Positions 17,047 through 26,402 of a DNA stretch of 64,000 bases are shown one piece after another. Position numbers and translations under genes: made by a program. The stretch is from positions 2,771,236-2,835,235 of the forward strand of contig NZ_CP072842.1 in the NCBI RefSeq assembly GCF_017948305.1, in the 5' to 3' direction. Below the pieces are notes generated by a model, which was given only the letters and a program-made list of their open reading frames with translations, had not been told where the DNA came from and did not search any database. The stretch comes from Faecalibacter bovis. GTDB taxonomy: Bacteria > Bacteroidota > Bacteroidia > Flavobacteriales > Weeksellaceae. The first letter of the stretch is position 1; each line of letters begins with the position of its first letter.

Positions 17047-17910
17047 ATGAATACAACTACTGAACTAATCAACTTAATAACACTTAAAAAAATTAGTGAA
17101 AATGTATTTGAAGGAAGAAGTGCATACATGGGTAGCCCAAATGTATTTGGTGGACAAGTTGTAAGCCAAGCTTTGTACGCTGCTTACCAAACTGTTCCTG
17201 ATGATCGTTTTTGTCACTCATTACATTCTTACTTTATATTACCTGGAGATTTGGATACTCCGATTGAGTATGAAGTGACGATTCTACGTGATGGTGGAAG
17301 TTTCACAACACGTTCAGTAACCGCAAGACAAGAAGGCGAAGCAATTTTTATGATGGCATGTTCTTTCCAAACTGAGCAAGAAGGATACGAGCATCAAATA
17401 GAAATGCCTGTAGTTAAAACTCCTGAAGAATTAGTTAGTTGGACTGATATTCTGAATCAATTTGGAACTCTTTTACCCAAAGCAATTCATAATTTTATTG
17501 CAGCTGAACGACCTTTAGAATTTAAACCTACTGTGATTCAAAATCCTTTTGAAAAAATTGATTATGAACCTGTAAGTAATACGTGGATCAAATTCAACGA
17601 TGCTGATATGGATTTATCCATTCCGACAATTCATGTTTTATTAGCTTATTGTTCAGATTACAATGTTTTATCAACTTCTTTATTACCACATGCATCAAAA
17701 GCACATTTAGGTAATACACAAATTGCAAGTTTAGACCATTCTATTTGGTTCCATAGAAATACCGACTTAAAAGATTGGATTCTTATAAATGTAGAATCCC
17801 CAAGCGCATCTAACACAAGAGGATTCAATAAAGGTTCTATTTTTAATCGTTCTGGTGAACTGATTTGTAGTATTACGCAAGAAGGATTAATGCGTCCAAA
17901 ACAAGCTTAA
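17047..17910 (+). CDS. tesB: Acyl-CoA thioesterase II
   Basis: 287 residues, double hotdog fold. It hydrolyses medium/long-chain acyl-CoA to free fatty acid and CoA. Typical TesB blocks are FEGRSAYMGSPNVFGGQVVSQ (N-terminal hotdog), CHSLHSYFILPGD, GGSFTTRSVTARQ, and in the second hotdog LLAYCSDYNVLSTSL with the catalytic aspartate and SLDHSIWFHR. Full length. Lies 3 bp after the nitronate monooxygenase. Its stop codon shares TTAA with the stop of the convergent DUF4126 gene. Confidence 0.93.
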   Translation: MNTTTELINLITLKKISENVFEGRSAYMGSPNVFGGQVVSQALYAAYQTVPDDRFCHSLHSYFILPGDLDTPIEYEVTILRDGGSFTTRSVTARQEGEAIFMMACSFQTEQEGYEHQIEMPVVKTPEELVSWTDILNQFGTLLPKAIHNFIAAERPLEFKPTVIQNPFEKIDYEPVSNTWIKFNDADMDLSIPTIHVLLAYCSDYNVLSTSLLPHASKAHLGNTQIASLDHSIWFHRNTDLKDWILINVESPSASNTRGFNKGSIFNRSGELICSITQEGLMRPKQA

Positions 17911-18512
17911 GCATTTTGATTTTCTAATAACACTTCAGATCGTTTTTTAATACGTTTCCAAACTCTGATAACAGTTATAACTAGTATTATAGCGATGATA
18001 AATGCCAAAGGTGCAATTACAATCGCTATAATACTTAAAAATAACGATCCAATTGTTTCACCAGTATTTACCAAGAAATTACCTATACCTCCAGTTGTTG
18101 TTGTACTAATTGCTCTGGCAGTTGCCGTAGTTGTACTAATTGCTGCAGCAGTTCCTCCACCAGCTATTATAGCTAATGCCCAAGTTGCAACTTCATTCAT
18201 ATCAGCTAATGTTGCGCCAACTGCAAAAGTTCCGGCAACAGCAGCTAAGGGCACCGAAATTGTATCTAACATATTATCAATTAACGGAAGGTAATAAGCA
18301 CCAATTTCTATCACCATTGCTACACCTAAAGTAATTAAAGCTGGCCAGCTACCAACCCATTGTAAATCTTGATCAATTTCAATATGATTCCCCAATAACT
18401 TCGTCGCAAGGCTTAAAATAAATAAAGGTAGAAAAACTCTAAAGCCCGAGGCGGCTGCCAATCCTACTCCCAAAAAAAGGGATAATAAAGTACTTCCTGA
18501 AAAGAAATCCAT
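17907..18512 (-). CDS. DUF4126 family integral membrane protein
   Basis: 201 residues with about five hydrophobic helices, beginning LLSLFLGVGLAAASGFRVFLPL, the signature start of DUF4126. The centre contains Gly/Ala/Thr-rich low-complexity helices (GGGTAAAISTTTATARAIST) and the C-terminus is short and basic. Function of the family is unknown. Convergent with tesB; the two stop codons overlap in TTAA (17907-17910) with no terminator between. Confidence 0.82.
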   Translation of the reverse strand: MDFFSGSTLLSLFLGVGLAAASGFRVFLPLFILSLATKLLGNHIEIDQDLQWVGSWPALITLGVAMVIEIGAYYLPLIDNMLDTISVPLAAVAGTFAVGATLADMNEVATWALAIIAGGGTAAAISTTTATARAISTTTTGGIGNFLVNTGETIGSLFLSIIAIVIAPLAFIIAIILVITVIRVWKRIKKRSEVLLENQNA

Positions 18513-18620
18513 AGTAATTTTATTTTGTGTGGTTTTATAATATAAATATATGATAAAATTCTATTTTTTATCCGTTAAATTTTCTTTTCCTTTGCAGACG
18601 GTTTGATTTTAAAATCGAAT

Positions 18621-18714
18621 ATTTAAAATTCAGTCGTAAAAACCTATACCTAACGATTCTATATTTAGATTTACAAACACGCTGTAAAATCTTTCAAAAC
18701 TCTGAATTTTAAAT
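18621..18714. repeat. 13-bp perfect inverted repeat with 68-nt spacer
   Basis: ATTTAAAATTCAG (18621-18633) is the exact reverse complement of CTGAATTTTAAAT (18702-18714). It could close a stem around a 68-nt insert, as in a small structured RNA, or be two half sites. Confidence 0.5.
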
Positions 18715-18715
18715 T

Positions 18716-18729
18716 GTCAAAATTTTGAC
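18716..18729. promoter_or_regulatory. 14-bp perfect palindrome, operator candidate
   Basis: GTCAAAATTTTGAC is perfectly self-complementary and lies one base after the 13-bp inverted repeat, about 60 bp upstream of the udk -7 element. Dyads of this form are typical of dimeric repressor sites; the regulator is unknown. Confidence 0.45.
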
Positions 18730-18789
18730 TTCATTCCAAATAAGACTGTAAGAAAATTGATTTAATTGGTTTCATAATTGATATTTTTT

Positions 18790-18797
18790 TATCTTTA
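18790..18797 (+). promoter_or_regulatory. Near-consensus -7 element for udk (TATCTTTA)
   Basis: One mismatch to TAnnTTTG; a TTGG about 20 bp upstream may be the -33. 39 bp before the udk ATG at 18837. Confidence 0.4.
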
Positions 18798-18836
18798 GAT
18801 GATATTTATTAAAATCAAATCTTGCCAGTAAATAAA

Positions 18837-19493
18837 ATGGAAAATAATAACAAAAATACACGTTCAAAAATGTTAGTTATAGGAATTGCAGGAGGAACTG
18901 GTTCAGGGAAAACAACAGTAGTTAATAATATTTTACGCGACTTAGATACAGAAAGCGTTATTGTAATCTCTCAAGATAATTATTACAGAGATAATCACGA
19001 TATGCCTTTAGAGGAGCGAGCTAAAATTAACTTCGATCACCCAAGATCTATTGATTTTGATTTATTAAAACAACATGTTCGCGCGCTAAAAAACGGAGAA
19101 ACAATCGAACAACCTGTATATTCATTTATTACACACACACGTACAGGAGAAACTATTTTAACACACCCGCAATCTGTAATTATAGTGGAAGGAATTTTAG
19201 TTTTAACAGATGCTGAATTACGTGAATTATTCGACGTTACAATTTTTGTACACGCAGATTCTGATGAAAGATTAATTCGTCGTGCTCGTCGTGATATCCA
19301 AGAAAGAGGACGTGATTTAGATGAGGTTTTAACGCGTTACCAAGAGACATTAAAACCAATGCATCAACAATTTATTGAACCATCTAAAAATTACGCTGAT
19401 ATAATTATTCCTAACATGAAAAAAGGACATTCTGTTGCGGTTAAAATTTTATCATCAGTAATTAAAGAAAAACTGAACACATCTAAAAAATGA
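18837..19493 (+). CDS. udk: Uridine kinase
   Basis: 218 residues from ATG 18837 (an upstream TTG at 18822 is in frame but less likely). It phosphorylates uridine and cytidine to UMP/CMP in pyrimidine salvage. Motifs are intact: the P-loop GIAGGTGSGKTT about 12 residues in, SQDNYYRDN, the FDHPRSIDFDLL substrate motif, VEGILVLTD, and the lid RLIRRARRDIQERGRD. Full length. Its stop overlaps the start of the FtsB/DivIC-like gene (ATGA), the beginning of a four-gene operon. Confidence 0.95.
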   Translation: MENNNKNTRSKMLVIGIAGGTGSGKTTVVNNILRDLDTESVIVISQDNYYRDNHDMPLEERAKINFDHPRSIDFDLLKQHVRALKNGETIEQPVYSFITHTRTGETILTHPQSVIIVEGILVLTDAELRELFDVTIFVHADSDERLIRRARRDIQERGRDLDEVLTRYQETLKPMHQQFIEPSKNYADIIIPNMKKGHSVAVKILSSVIKEKLNTSKK

Positions 19494-19867
19494 AAAAATT
19501 AGACGAAAAAATTACATCTTCAAAGAAATTTGAAAAATATAAATCTTACATCAAATGGCTAAAATATGTGATTAATCCATATGTTATAGCGAGTGTATGT
19601 TTTATTATTTGGATGGCTTTTTTCGATCAAAATTCATTAATTACACATAAGGAATTAGATAAGCAAATTCGTGAATTAGAGGCGGATCAAAAATATTTTG
19701 AACAACATCTAAAAAACGAAAATGCAAAATTAAAACTTCTACAAGACAATCCTGCTGAAATTGAACGTATCGCTCGTGAGAAATTCTTTTTAAAGAAAGA
19801 CAACGAAGATATTTTTATCATTCAACAAGAAGTCCGTAAAAAACCACAAAACACAACAAATGAGTAA
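19490..19867 (+). CDS. FtsB/DivIC-type septum formation initiator
   Basis: 125 residues: short basic cytoplasmic N-terminus, one membrane helix (YVINPYVIASVCFIIWMAFF), then a coiled coil (ITHKELDKQIRELEADQKYF onward) and the family end motif NPAEIERIAREKFFLKKDNEDIFII. FtsB/DivIC proteins link FtsL and FtsQ in the divisome. Overlaps udk by 4 bp and the next gene mutA by 8 bp, so expression is tightly coupled. This udk-divIC-mutA order is, as far as I recall, common in flavobacteria. Confidence 0.88.
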   Translation: MKKLDEKITSSKKFEKYKSYIKWLKYVINPYVIASVCFIIWMAFFDQNSLITHKELDKQIRELEADQKYFEQHLKNENAKLKLLQDNPAEIERIAREKFFLKKDNEDIFIIQQEVRKKPQNTTNE

Positions 19868-21137
19868 TTTATTTGATAACTTTAACGCCGTTTCTGAAAA
19901 AGAATGGAAAAATAAAGTACAAGTTGAATTAAAAGGATTAGAGTATAACGAAACTTTGGTTTGGGGTACTAACGATCAAATTAATGTAAAACCAGTTTAC
20001 ACGAAAACTGACATTAATTATTCAGAAATTCAACCATTACCACGTAAAAATTCAGATTGGAAAATCATTTCTAATTATACAGAAAATGAAAACCAAGATT
20101 TTACTTTTTTATATGGTTATGAAATTCAATACAATCAACTAAAAGCAAATAAAAATATTCCTAATTATTTAGATTTATTTATCAATTTAGATGAAACAAA
20201 CGCGATTGATGGTTTAGACGATCTAAAAAACTTAAAATATTTAAACCTAGATATTTTTGGATATTACGCTCAAAATGGACTTTGGCAAACTGACACAAAG
20301 GAAGAAGCTTTCGAATTAGTTAAAAAAGCGATTGCAAATCCACATTTTACTAAAGCGATTGCAATACAAGGTGAAGTTTACCAAAATACTGGTGCGACTC
20401 ATGTGCAACAATTAGCAATCACGTTGTCTCATGCCGTAGAATATTTAGAAACTTTCGGTTCTGAAATTGCTGACAAAATGTATTTTCGTTTTGCTGTTGG
20501 AAGTAATTATTTCTTCGAAATTGCTAAACTTCGTGCCTTTCGTTTCCTTTGGAAATTAATTTTAGACCAGTATAATACTGAAAGTGAAGCGGTTATTTAT
20601 ACAACTAATTCAACTAGAAATAAATCAAAATTAGATCTTTACAATAATGTAATTCGTTCAACTGTAGAAGCAAATGCGGCTATTTTAGGAGGAAGTGATG
20701 TTATCAACATCCAATCGTATGATGCTTTATACGAAACAACAGATTTTGGTTTGGAATTAGCTGCTAAACAACAACTATTATTACAAAAAGAGTCGAACTT
20801 AGATCAATTTACAGATCCTGTTGCGGGTTCTTATTATATAGAAAATTTAACAAATCAAATGGCCGAAAACGCGTTAGAATTATTCAAAACAATTCAAAAC
20901 GTTGGAGGATTTACAAAAGCTTTAGAAAATGAAACAATTCAAGATTTCATTTATTCTAGTGCCAAGAAAGAACAAAAAGAATTTGATGCAAACGAAATTA
21001 ACTTAATCGGGGTGAACAAATACAAAAATCCTGAAGAAAAGTTAGAAGTTAATAAGAAGGCAAAAATTGTAAAACCAGCCTTATTTGTACCAATTGTACC
21101 AAGTCGTTTAGCTGAAAAAATTGAAAAAAATTCATAA
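19860..21137 (+). CDS. mutA: Methylmalonyl-CoA mutase small (beta) subunit
   Basis: 425 residues. It contains only the TIM-barrel part of the mutase family and no B12-binding DxHxxG domain, as expected for the non-catalytic small subunit. Family blocks seen are EKEWKNKVQVELKGLEYNETLVW at the N-terminus and FTDPVAGSYYIENLTNQMAENA near residue 320. The holoenzyme interconverts methylmalonyl-CoA and succinyl-CoA. The large subunit gene mutB usually follows directly, but here the next gene is a methyltransferase and mutB is not in the window. Overlaps the preceding gene by 8 bp. Confidence 0.9.
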   Translation: MSNLFDNFNAVSEKEWKNKVQVELKGLEYNETLVWGTNDQINVKPVYTKTDINYSEIQPLPRKNSDWKIISNYTENENQDFTFLYGYEIQYNQLKANKNIPNYLDLFINLDETNAIDGLDDLKNLKYLNLDIFGYYAQNGLWQTDTKEEAFELVKKAIANPHFTKAIAIQGEVYQNTGATHVQQLAITLSHAVEYLETFGSEIADKMYFRFAVGSNYFFEIAKLRAFRFLWKLILDQYNTESEAVIYTTNSTRNKSKLDLYNNVIRSTVEANAAILGGSDVINIQSYDALYETTDFGLELAAKQQLLLQKESNLDQFTDPVAGSYYIENLTNQMAENALELFKTIQNVGGFTKALENETIQDFIYSSAKKEQKEFDANEINLIGVNKYKNPEEKLEVNKKAKIVKPALFVPIVPSRLAEKIEKNS

Positions 21138-21163
21138 TAAAATCTGATTTAAAGGCGATTTTA

Positions 21164-22333
21164 ATGATTAACAATACTATATTAACTCCTGAATTTCAGG
21201 AGTTTTTACTTTTAATAGAAAAAGAAGATATACGATCGATTGGTTTAAAAAAATCGCCTTTTGATGAGGTTACTTCTGCTGAAGTTGCGCAACAACTAAA
21301 AGGACTACAAGTAGCAAAACATAAATTTCCTACCTTTTATCAAACGAAAGGAATCTACTTTCCTCCTTCTGTAAATTTGGAACAAGCTAGTTCGGAAGCA
21401 ACTGCTAATTATAAAGCTTCGTTGGTTAGCGGTAAAAAATTAATTGATTTAACTGCAGGTTTAGGAATAGATTCTATTGCTTTTTCAAATTCATTTGAAA
21501 ATGTAATTCACATTGAAAAAAATTCAGATTTAAGTCAAATCGTATCTCATAACGTTTCTGTTTTAAACCGAAATATCAAATGTTATAATGGAACTTTCGA
21601 AGATTATTTTGAACAAAATCCAAATGAGAAATTTGATGTAATTTATTTAGATCCAGCGCGTAGAAATGATTCGGGCCGAAAATTTATTTTAGAAGATTTA
21701 GAACCAAATATCTTAGAATATATTCCTATTTTCTTCGAGAAAAGTAATCAAATTATGGTCAAACTTTCTCCTTTATTGGATTTATCTTTAACCATACAGC
21801 AAATTCCTTCTATTAAAGAAATTCATATTGTTGCGCTTAAAAATGAAGTGAAAGATTTCTTGATTTTATTAGAAAAAGATTTAGTTACATCTAACCCAAA
21901 AATTGTATGTGTTAATTTAGAATCTAATCAAGATGAATTTTCATACAATTTTGAAGATGAAGCTATATCGTACGCTTCCTTCGGAGGATTAAAAAAATAT
22001 ATTTACGAGCCAAATGTTTCCATTTTAAAAGCTGGAGCTTTTAAGAATATTTGTTCAAAATTTGATGTTTTAAAACTGCATCAAAACACACATTTATATA
22101 CTTCGGATGAATTGATTGAAAATTTCCCAGGTCGTATTTTTGAAATTCAAGAAATTATCAAAAATCCAAAGAAAGAAATTACCAAATCAAAAGCGAATCT
22201 TTTAGTTAAAAATTATCCAGATTCTATAGACGTTATTAAGAAAAAATTTAAAATTAACGACGGCGGAAATATTACATTAATTTTTACACAAAGTATTGAA
22301 GGAATTCATATCTTAAAAACTACAAAAATCTAA
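21164..22333 (+). CDS. Class I SAM-dependent methyltransferase with THUMP-like/PG_1098-type domains
   Basis: 389 residues. The Rossmann core shows LIDLTAGLGIDSIAF (motif I, 93-107), an acidic ribose-binding loop VIHIEKN and the YLDPARRN motif (161-168), close to the DPP(Y/F) motif of nucleic-acid methyltransferases. The last ~200 residues match the ferredoxin-like plus THUMP-like layout of Bacteroidota proteins related to P. gingivalis PG_1098. RNA methylation is likely from the family; target unknown. Fourth gene of the udk operon, 26 bp after mutA. Confidence 0.82.
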   Translation: MINNTILTPEFQEFLLLIEKEDIRSIGLKKSPFDEVTSAEVAQQLKGLQVAKHKFPTFYQTKGIYFPPSVNLEQASSEATANYKASLVSGKKLIDLTAGLGIDSIAFSNSFENVIHIEKNSDLSQIVSHNVSVLNRNIKCYNGTFEDYFEQNPNEKFDVIYLDPARRNDSGRKFILEDLEPNILEYIPIFFEKSNQIMVKLSPLLDLSLTIQQIPSIKEIHIVALKNEVKDFLILLEKDLVTSNPKIVCVNLESNQDEFSYNFEDEAISYASFGGLKKYIYEPNVSILKAGAFKNICSKFDVLKLHQNTHLYTSDELIENFPGRIFEIQEIIKNPKKEITKSKANLLVKNYPDSIDVIKKKFKINDGGNITLIFTQSIEGIHILKTTKI

Positions 22334-22354
22334 AGTTCTAATTTAAAATCTAAT

Positions 22355-22362
22355 TATTTTTG
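22355..22362 (+). promoter_or_regulatory. Bacteroidota -7 promoter element (TATTTTTG)
   Basis: Exact TAnnTTTG match 26 bp upstream of the TTG start at 22389. It implies that the FUSC gene has its own promoter. Confidence 0.5.
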
Positions 22363-22388
22363 TAGTTAACAATCATAAGTCAATACCA

Positions 22389-24536
22389 TTGCAATACAAA
22401 ATTAAAATAGAGAATTTTATAAATAGTGAAATGTTTTCAGACGGTCTGAAAACTGCATTTTCTATTATTTTACCTCCTTTAATTTTAGGTTTTTTTGGAA
22501 GAATAGATATTGGAGTCAACATCTCTTTAGGAGTAATTTTGACACATATTTGTGATATTCCAGGCATCATGAAAGATAGACGAAACTTCATGATTCTTTC
22601 TATCATTTGCACATTTATTATATCATTCGCTACTAAAACTTTATCTGATATCACTTGGCTTATTTTTGGTATTTTACCAATTATCACATTCTCTATGTCG
22701 ATGCTAACCGTATATGGTCAACGTGCGACAAATTTAGGAATGTCGGTGATGCTTTGCTATGTCATGTCACTTTCTAATTCTACTGCTGGCGGAAATTTTT
22801 CACCGATAGAAAATTCATTAATGATTTTGGCTGGTGGATTATGGTATTTGTTTATTAGTTTGTCAATTTCTCAGTTCAGACCCTATAAAATGGCTCAACA
22901 AGCTTTAGCAGATTGTATGAATCATGTAGCTGAGTATAATCGAATTAAAGGAAAATACTATGAAACAACATTAGATTTTGAGAAAACTACACAAGAACTT
23001 TTAGAAGAACAAATCTTGATTAATGAGAAACAAGATTTAGTTCGAGAATTAGTTTACAACAATAAAAAATTAGTAAAAGATACTACGGTAATTGGTCGAT
23101 CTTTAGTATTTACTTTTTCGGATTTAAATGATATTTTCGAGAGTTTTAATGCAACACATTTCGAGTATGAAAAAATGCACGAAAAGTTCGGACAAGATGA
23201 AGTTTATAGGCAAATAAATCGTATTTGTAACAAAACTTCTTTGGAATTAAAATCTATAGCTTTTCACATCAATACATCAAGAATTCCTAAATCGAAATTT
23301 GATTTTGAAAAAGAACTTTTTAAATTAAAAGAACAAATTGATTTATATGATGATGAGGATAAAATTGTTTTAAACAACGTTTATTTAAACTTAAAGCATA
23401 TTGTTCAGAAAATTGGTTTCATTCATCGTTTTTTTCATGAAAAAAATGTAAAAGAAATTAAAAAGAATCCTTACGAACATTTAGAGCATTTTACCTCTCC
23501 GAAGGAATATACACTAAAAAAATTAAGAGATCATTTAAATTTTAAATCCTCAATTTTTAGACATGCTTTGCGCTTAAGTATTGTCATGATAATTGGTTTT
23601 TTAACCACATTTTTAGTATCAAATTCAGAACATAGTTATTGGATTCTGTTAACGATTCTCGTAATTATGAAACCTGGTTTTAGTGTAACTAAAAAACGAA
23701 ATTATCAGCGACTTTTAGGAACTATTTTTGGAGGATTAATCGGGATTTTTGTAGTTTATTTTATTACAAATCTTCAAATTAAATTCGTTATTATGCTGAT
23801 CTTGATGATTTTTGCATATACTTATTTACGACATATTTACGTAATCGGAACGCTCTTTCTTACCGCTTATATTCTTATTTCGTTTAGCTTTTTAACCGAA
23901 TATAATACATTTGATATAATTGGTGAACGTTTGATGGATACGTTGATTGGAGGCTCTTTGGCTTTTGTTTCAAGTTATCTGATATTTCCTTCGTGGGAAA
24001 GTAAAAACATACATCAAACTTTTCAAAAAGCATTAATTTCTAATTACGAATTTTTATTTCGAATTTTTTCTTATGTTATTCGTCGTGATATGAATATGAC
24101 GGATTATAAATTAGCTCGAAAAAATGTCTATGTCAATATGGCAAACGTTACATCCATATTTCAGCGTGTAATTTCTGAACCAAAAAAATCGAACATTAAT
24201 GCGAAAGAATTAAACCGATTTACCATTTTTAATCATTCCTTTGTTTCTTACACATTAGGTTTATTGGAATTAATGCAGCGTAAGAAAAATTTACACGTTA
24301 AAACAGAACATATTGATTTAATGATTAAAATTTTAAATGATTTACTTGCAGTCATTGTGATTTTTGGTGAACATAAAACTTCATATCATCCAAATGATTT
24401 ATTAAATGATTTTCAAATGCCAATTTTATACCACGAAATTGAAGGTAGAGAACCAGATTTAATTATGGAAATTTTAGAATTGATAGAAGAAATTGTATTT
24501 GATTTAAGAAAAGTTTCTCAAAAAATGAATTGGTAA
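22389..24536 (+). CDS. FUSC (YccS/YhfK-type) inner-membrane transporter
   Basis: 715 residues when started at the TTG at 22389; an ATG at 22431 (14 residues in) is the alternative. Two hydrophobic six-helix blocks (about residues 15-160 and 385-535) flank a long cytosolic helical domain. The second block contains HSYWILLTILVIMKPGFSVT and RNYQRLLGTIFGGLIGI, the classic FUSC signature motifs. Family members are linked to aromatic acid efflux (AaeB) or osmotic/detergent tolerance; substrate unknown. Followed by an ABC transporter gene after 36 bp on the same strand. Confidence 0.87.
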   Translation: MQYKIKIENFINSEMFSDGLKTAFSIILPPLILGFFGRIDIGVNISLGVILTHICDIPGIMKDRRNFMILSIICTFIISFATKTLSDITWLIFGILPIITFSMSMLTVYGQRATNLGMSVMLCYVMSLSNSTAGGNFSPIENSLMILAGGLWYLFISLSISQFRPYKMAQQALADCMNHVAEYNRIKGKYYETTLDFEKTTQELLEEQILINEKQDLVRELVYNNKKLVKDTTVIGRSLVFTFSDLNDIFESFNATHFEYEKMHEKFGQDEVYRQINRICNKTSLELKSIAFHINTSRIPKSKFDFEKELFKLKEQIDLYDDEDKIVLNNVYLNLKHIVQKIGFIHRFFHEKNVKEIKKNPYEHLEHFTSPKEYTLKKLRDHLNFKSSIFRHALRLSIVMIIGFLTTFLVSNSEHSYWILLTILVIMKPGFSVTKKRNYQRLLGTIFGGLIGIFVVYFITNLQIKFVIMLILMIFAYTYLRHIYVIGTLFLTAYILISFSFLTEYNTFDIIGERLMDTLIGGSLAFVSSYLIFPSWESKNIHQTFQKALISNYEFLFRIFSYVIRRDMNMTDYKLARKNVYVNMANVTSIFQRVISEPKKSNINAKELNRFTIFNHSFVSYTLGLLELMQRKKNLHVKTEHIDLMIKILNDLLAVIVIFGEHKTSYHPNDLLNDFQMPILYHEIEGREPDLIMEILELIEEIVFDLRKVSQKMNW

Positions 24537-24572
24537 AAATTTTTCGCTAAATTACATAACAGACTTTACTTT

Positions 24573-26369
24573 ATGAATTTAGCTGAATTATTTAAAAATC
24601 TAAAACCATACGTTTGGCCCTATAAAAGACTTGTAATAGCCACTTTAACCTTAACACTTATAGGTTCATTTGCTGCGCAGGTAAACGCTTTAATCTTACA
24701 ATACACGGTAGATTCTGTCAACGAATTAGTTGAAGCCGGAAAAGGATTAGAAGCCGGATTTAAAATTTTAACCTTTATTTCAATCGTTTTATTGGTTAAA
24801 GAAATTTTAAATCTCTTTATCACATTTGGTCAAAAATATTTCGGAGAAAAACTTCGCATTTATGTTTCAAGGGATTTAGCACAAGCCATTATCGAGAAAA
24901 TCTTGACTTATCGTATGGCTTTTTACACGAATCAAGATAATCAATCTGGAAAACTACAAACTAGAATTGATCGTGGAATTGAAAGTTTAACTCGATTGGT
25001 TCAGAATTTCTTTATCGATATTTTACCACTTTTTGCAAATTCTATCGTTGCCTTATTTTTAATGTTTAATGCTAACGTTTACGTTGGTTTAGTCGGACTT
25101 TGTATTATACCAATTTATTTTTGGATTACGCAAAGACAAGCGGTTAAATTAGGCGATTGGCGAAGAAATTTGCGTAATTATCGTGAACAAAAATCGCAAG
25201 GAATTATCGGAATTATAGATTCTATAACGGTGATAAAATCGTTCAATCGTGAAAATATTGAAGCAAAAAAACAATTAGACATTCAGCATCAATTAACCGA
25301 AAATCAATTACAAACTCGTAAAACAAGTTTTTTTTATGACGGAATCAAAACCTTTATAGAACAAATTGGTGTCGTACTTATCATCATTCTTACAGCATAT
25401 TTGGTTTTAGATGATCAAATGACAATTGGTGCAATTATGTTTCATATATTATTATTTAATAATGTGTCTGCTCCTATCCGTCAATTACACCGAATTTATG
25501 ATGAAATGAATGACGCTATGATTTATTCTGAAAGTTTTTTTAGTATTATAAATGCTAAGGAAGAAACTGAAACATCAGGAAAATATATTCCAACAGAATT
25601 AAAAGGTGAATTTAAAATTGAAAATGTAGATTTTTATTATCCCAACGGATTACACGCCTTAAAAAATATTAATATGACTATTCAGCCTAATAAAATTACT
25701 GCATTGGTAGGATTATCGGGCGCTGGAAAAAGTACTGTGATCAATTTATTAGATAAATTTTATGTTCCAAACAAAGGTAAAATTTATTTAGATGGAGTCG
25801 ATATTGAAGAATATGACACAAAATATTTAAGAGAAAATATTGGTTTAGTTCTACAAAAAAATCATATTTTCAACGGTAGTATTGAAGAAAATATACGCTA
25901 CGGAAATATTGATGCAACTGAAGAAGAAATTATTGATGCAGCAAGAAAAGCGTATATACATGATCAGATTTTATTACTTCCAGAAGGTTATCAATCCAAA
26001 GCATTATTGCTTTCGGGTGGTCAACAACAACGTATTGCAATCGCAAGAATGTTCCTGAAAAATCCACCAATTATCTTTTTAGATGAACCTACTGCGAGTT
26101 TGGATGCAATTGCAACGGAACAGATAAAAAATAGTTTAGATGCAATTAAAAAAGGTCGTACAGTTATTATTATTTCTCACAGTATTTCCCAAATTATTGA
26201 TGCCGATTATACGTATGTGATGAAACAAGGCGAAGTTGTAGAAGACGGTACGCATGATGAAGTTTATAAAATGAATGGTACCTACAAAGAAATTTTTGAT
26301 GCGATGGCAAAAAGCTTAAATATTGAAAAAATTGCCAAAACTATGGACGATGATGAAGAAAATTATTAA
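24573..26369 (+). CDS. ABC exporter, fused permease and ATPase
   Basis: 598 residues: six membrane helices in the first ~330 residues, then an ATPase domain. Walker A GLSGAGKSTVIN (about 385-396), Q-loop VLQKNHIFNGSIEENI, signature LSGGQQQRIAIARMFL, Walker B IIFLDEPTAS and H-loop ISHSIS are all intact, so it is an active half-transporter that works as a homodimer. Resembles lipid/drug exporters (MsbA-like); substrate uncertain. Lies 36 bp after FUSC and ends at a terminator. Confidence 0.92.
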   Translation: MNLAELFKNLKPYVWPYKRLVIATLTLTLIGSFAAQVNALILQYTVDSVNELVEAGKGLEAGFKILTFISIVLLVKEILNLFITFGQKYFGEKLRIYVSRDLAQAIIEKILTYRMAFYTNQDNQSGKLQTRIDRGIESLTRLVQNFFIDILPLFANSIVALFLMFNANVYVGLVGLCIIPIYFWITQRQAVKLGDWRRNLRNYREQKSQGIIGIIDSITVIKSFNRENIEAKKQLDIQHQLTENQLQTRKTSFFYDGIKTFIEQIGVVLIIILTAYLVLDDQMTIGAIMFHILLFNNVSAPIRQLHRIYDEMNDAMIYSESFFSIINAKEETETSGKYIPTELKGEFKIENVDFYYPNGLHALKNINMTIQPNKITALVGLSGAGKSTVINLLDKFYVPNKGKIYLDGVDIEEYDTKYLRENIGLVLQKNHIFNGSIEENIRYGNIDATEEEIIDAARKAYIHDQILLLPEGYQSKALLLSGGQQQRIAIARMFLKNPPIIFLDEPTASLDAIATEQIKNSLDAIKKGRTVIIISHSISQIIDADYTYVMKQGEVVEDGTHDEVYKMNGTYKEIFDAMAKSLNIEKIAKTMDDDEENY

Positions 26370-26370
26370 T

Positions 26371-26402
26371 AAAAAAACACAACTCAATCGAGTTGCGTTT
26401 TC
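26371..26402. terminator. Terminator between ABC exporter and lipoprotein gene
   Basis: ACACAACTC / GAGTTGCGT hairpin with an A-run upstream and TTTT downstream; probably bidirectional between convergent genes. Confidence 0.65.

Larger units (their letters stand above)
18513..18836. other. Intergenic region with inverted repeats upstream of udk
   Basis: 324 bp without a gene. It holds a widely spaced 13-bp inverted repeat (18621-18633 with 18702-18714), a 14-bp perfect palindrome (18716-18729) and a near-consensus -7 element TATCTTTA (18790-18797) for udk. Nothing else is seen. Confidence 0.6.
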
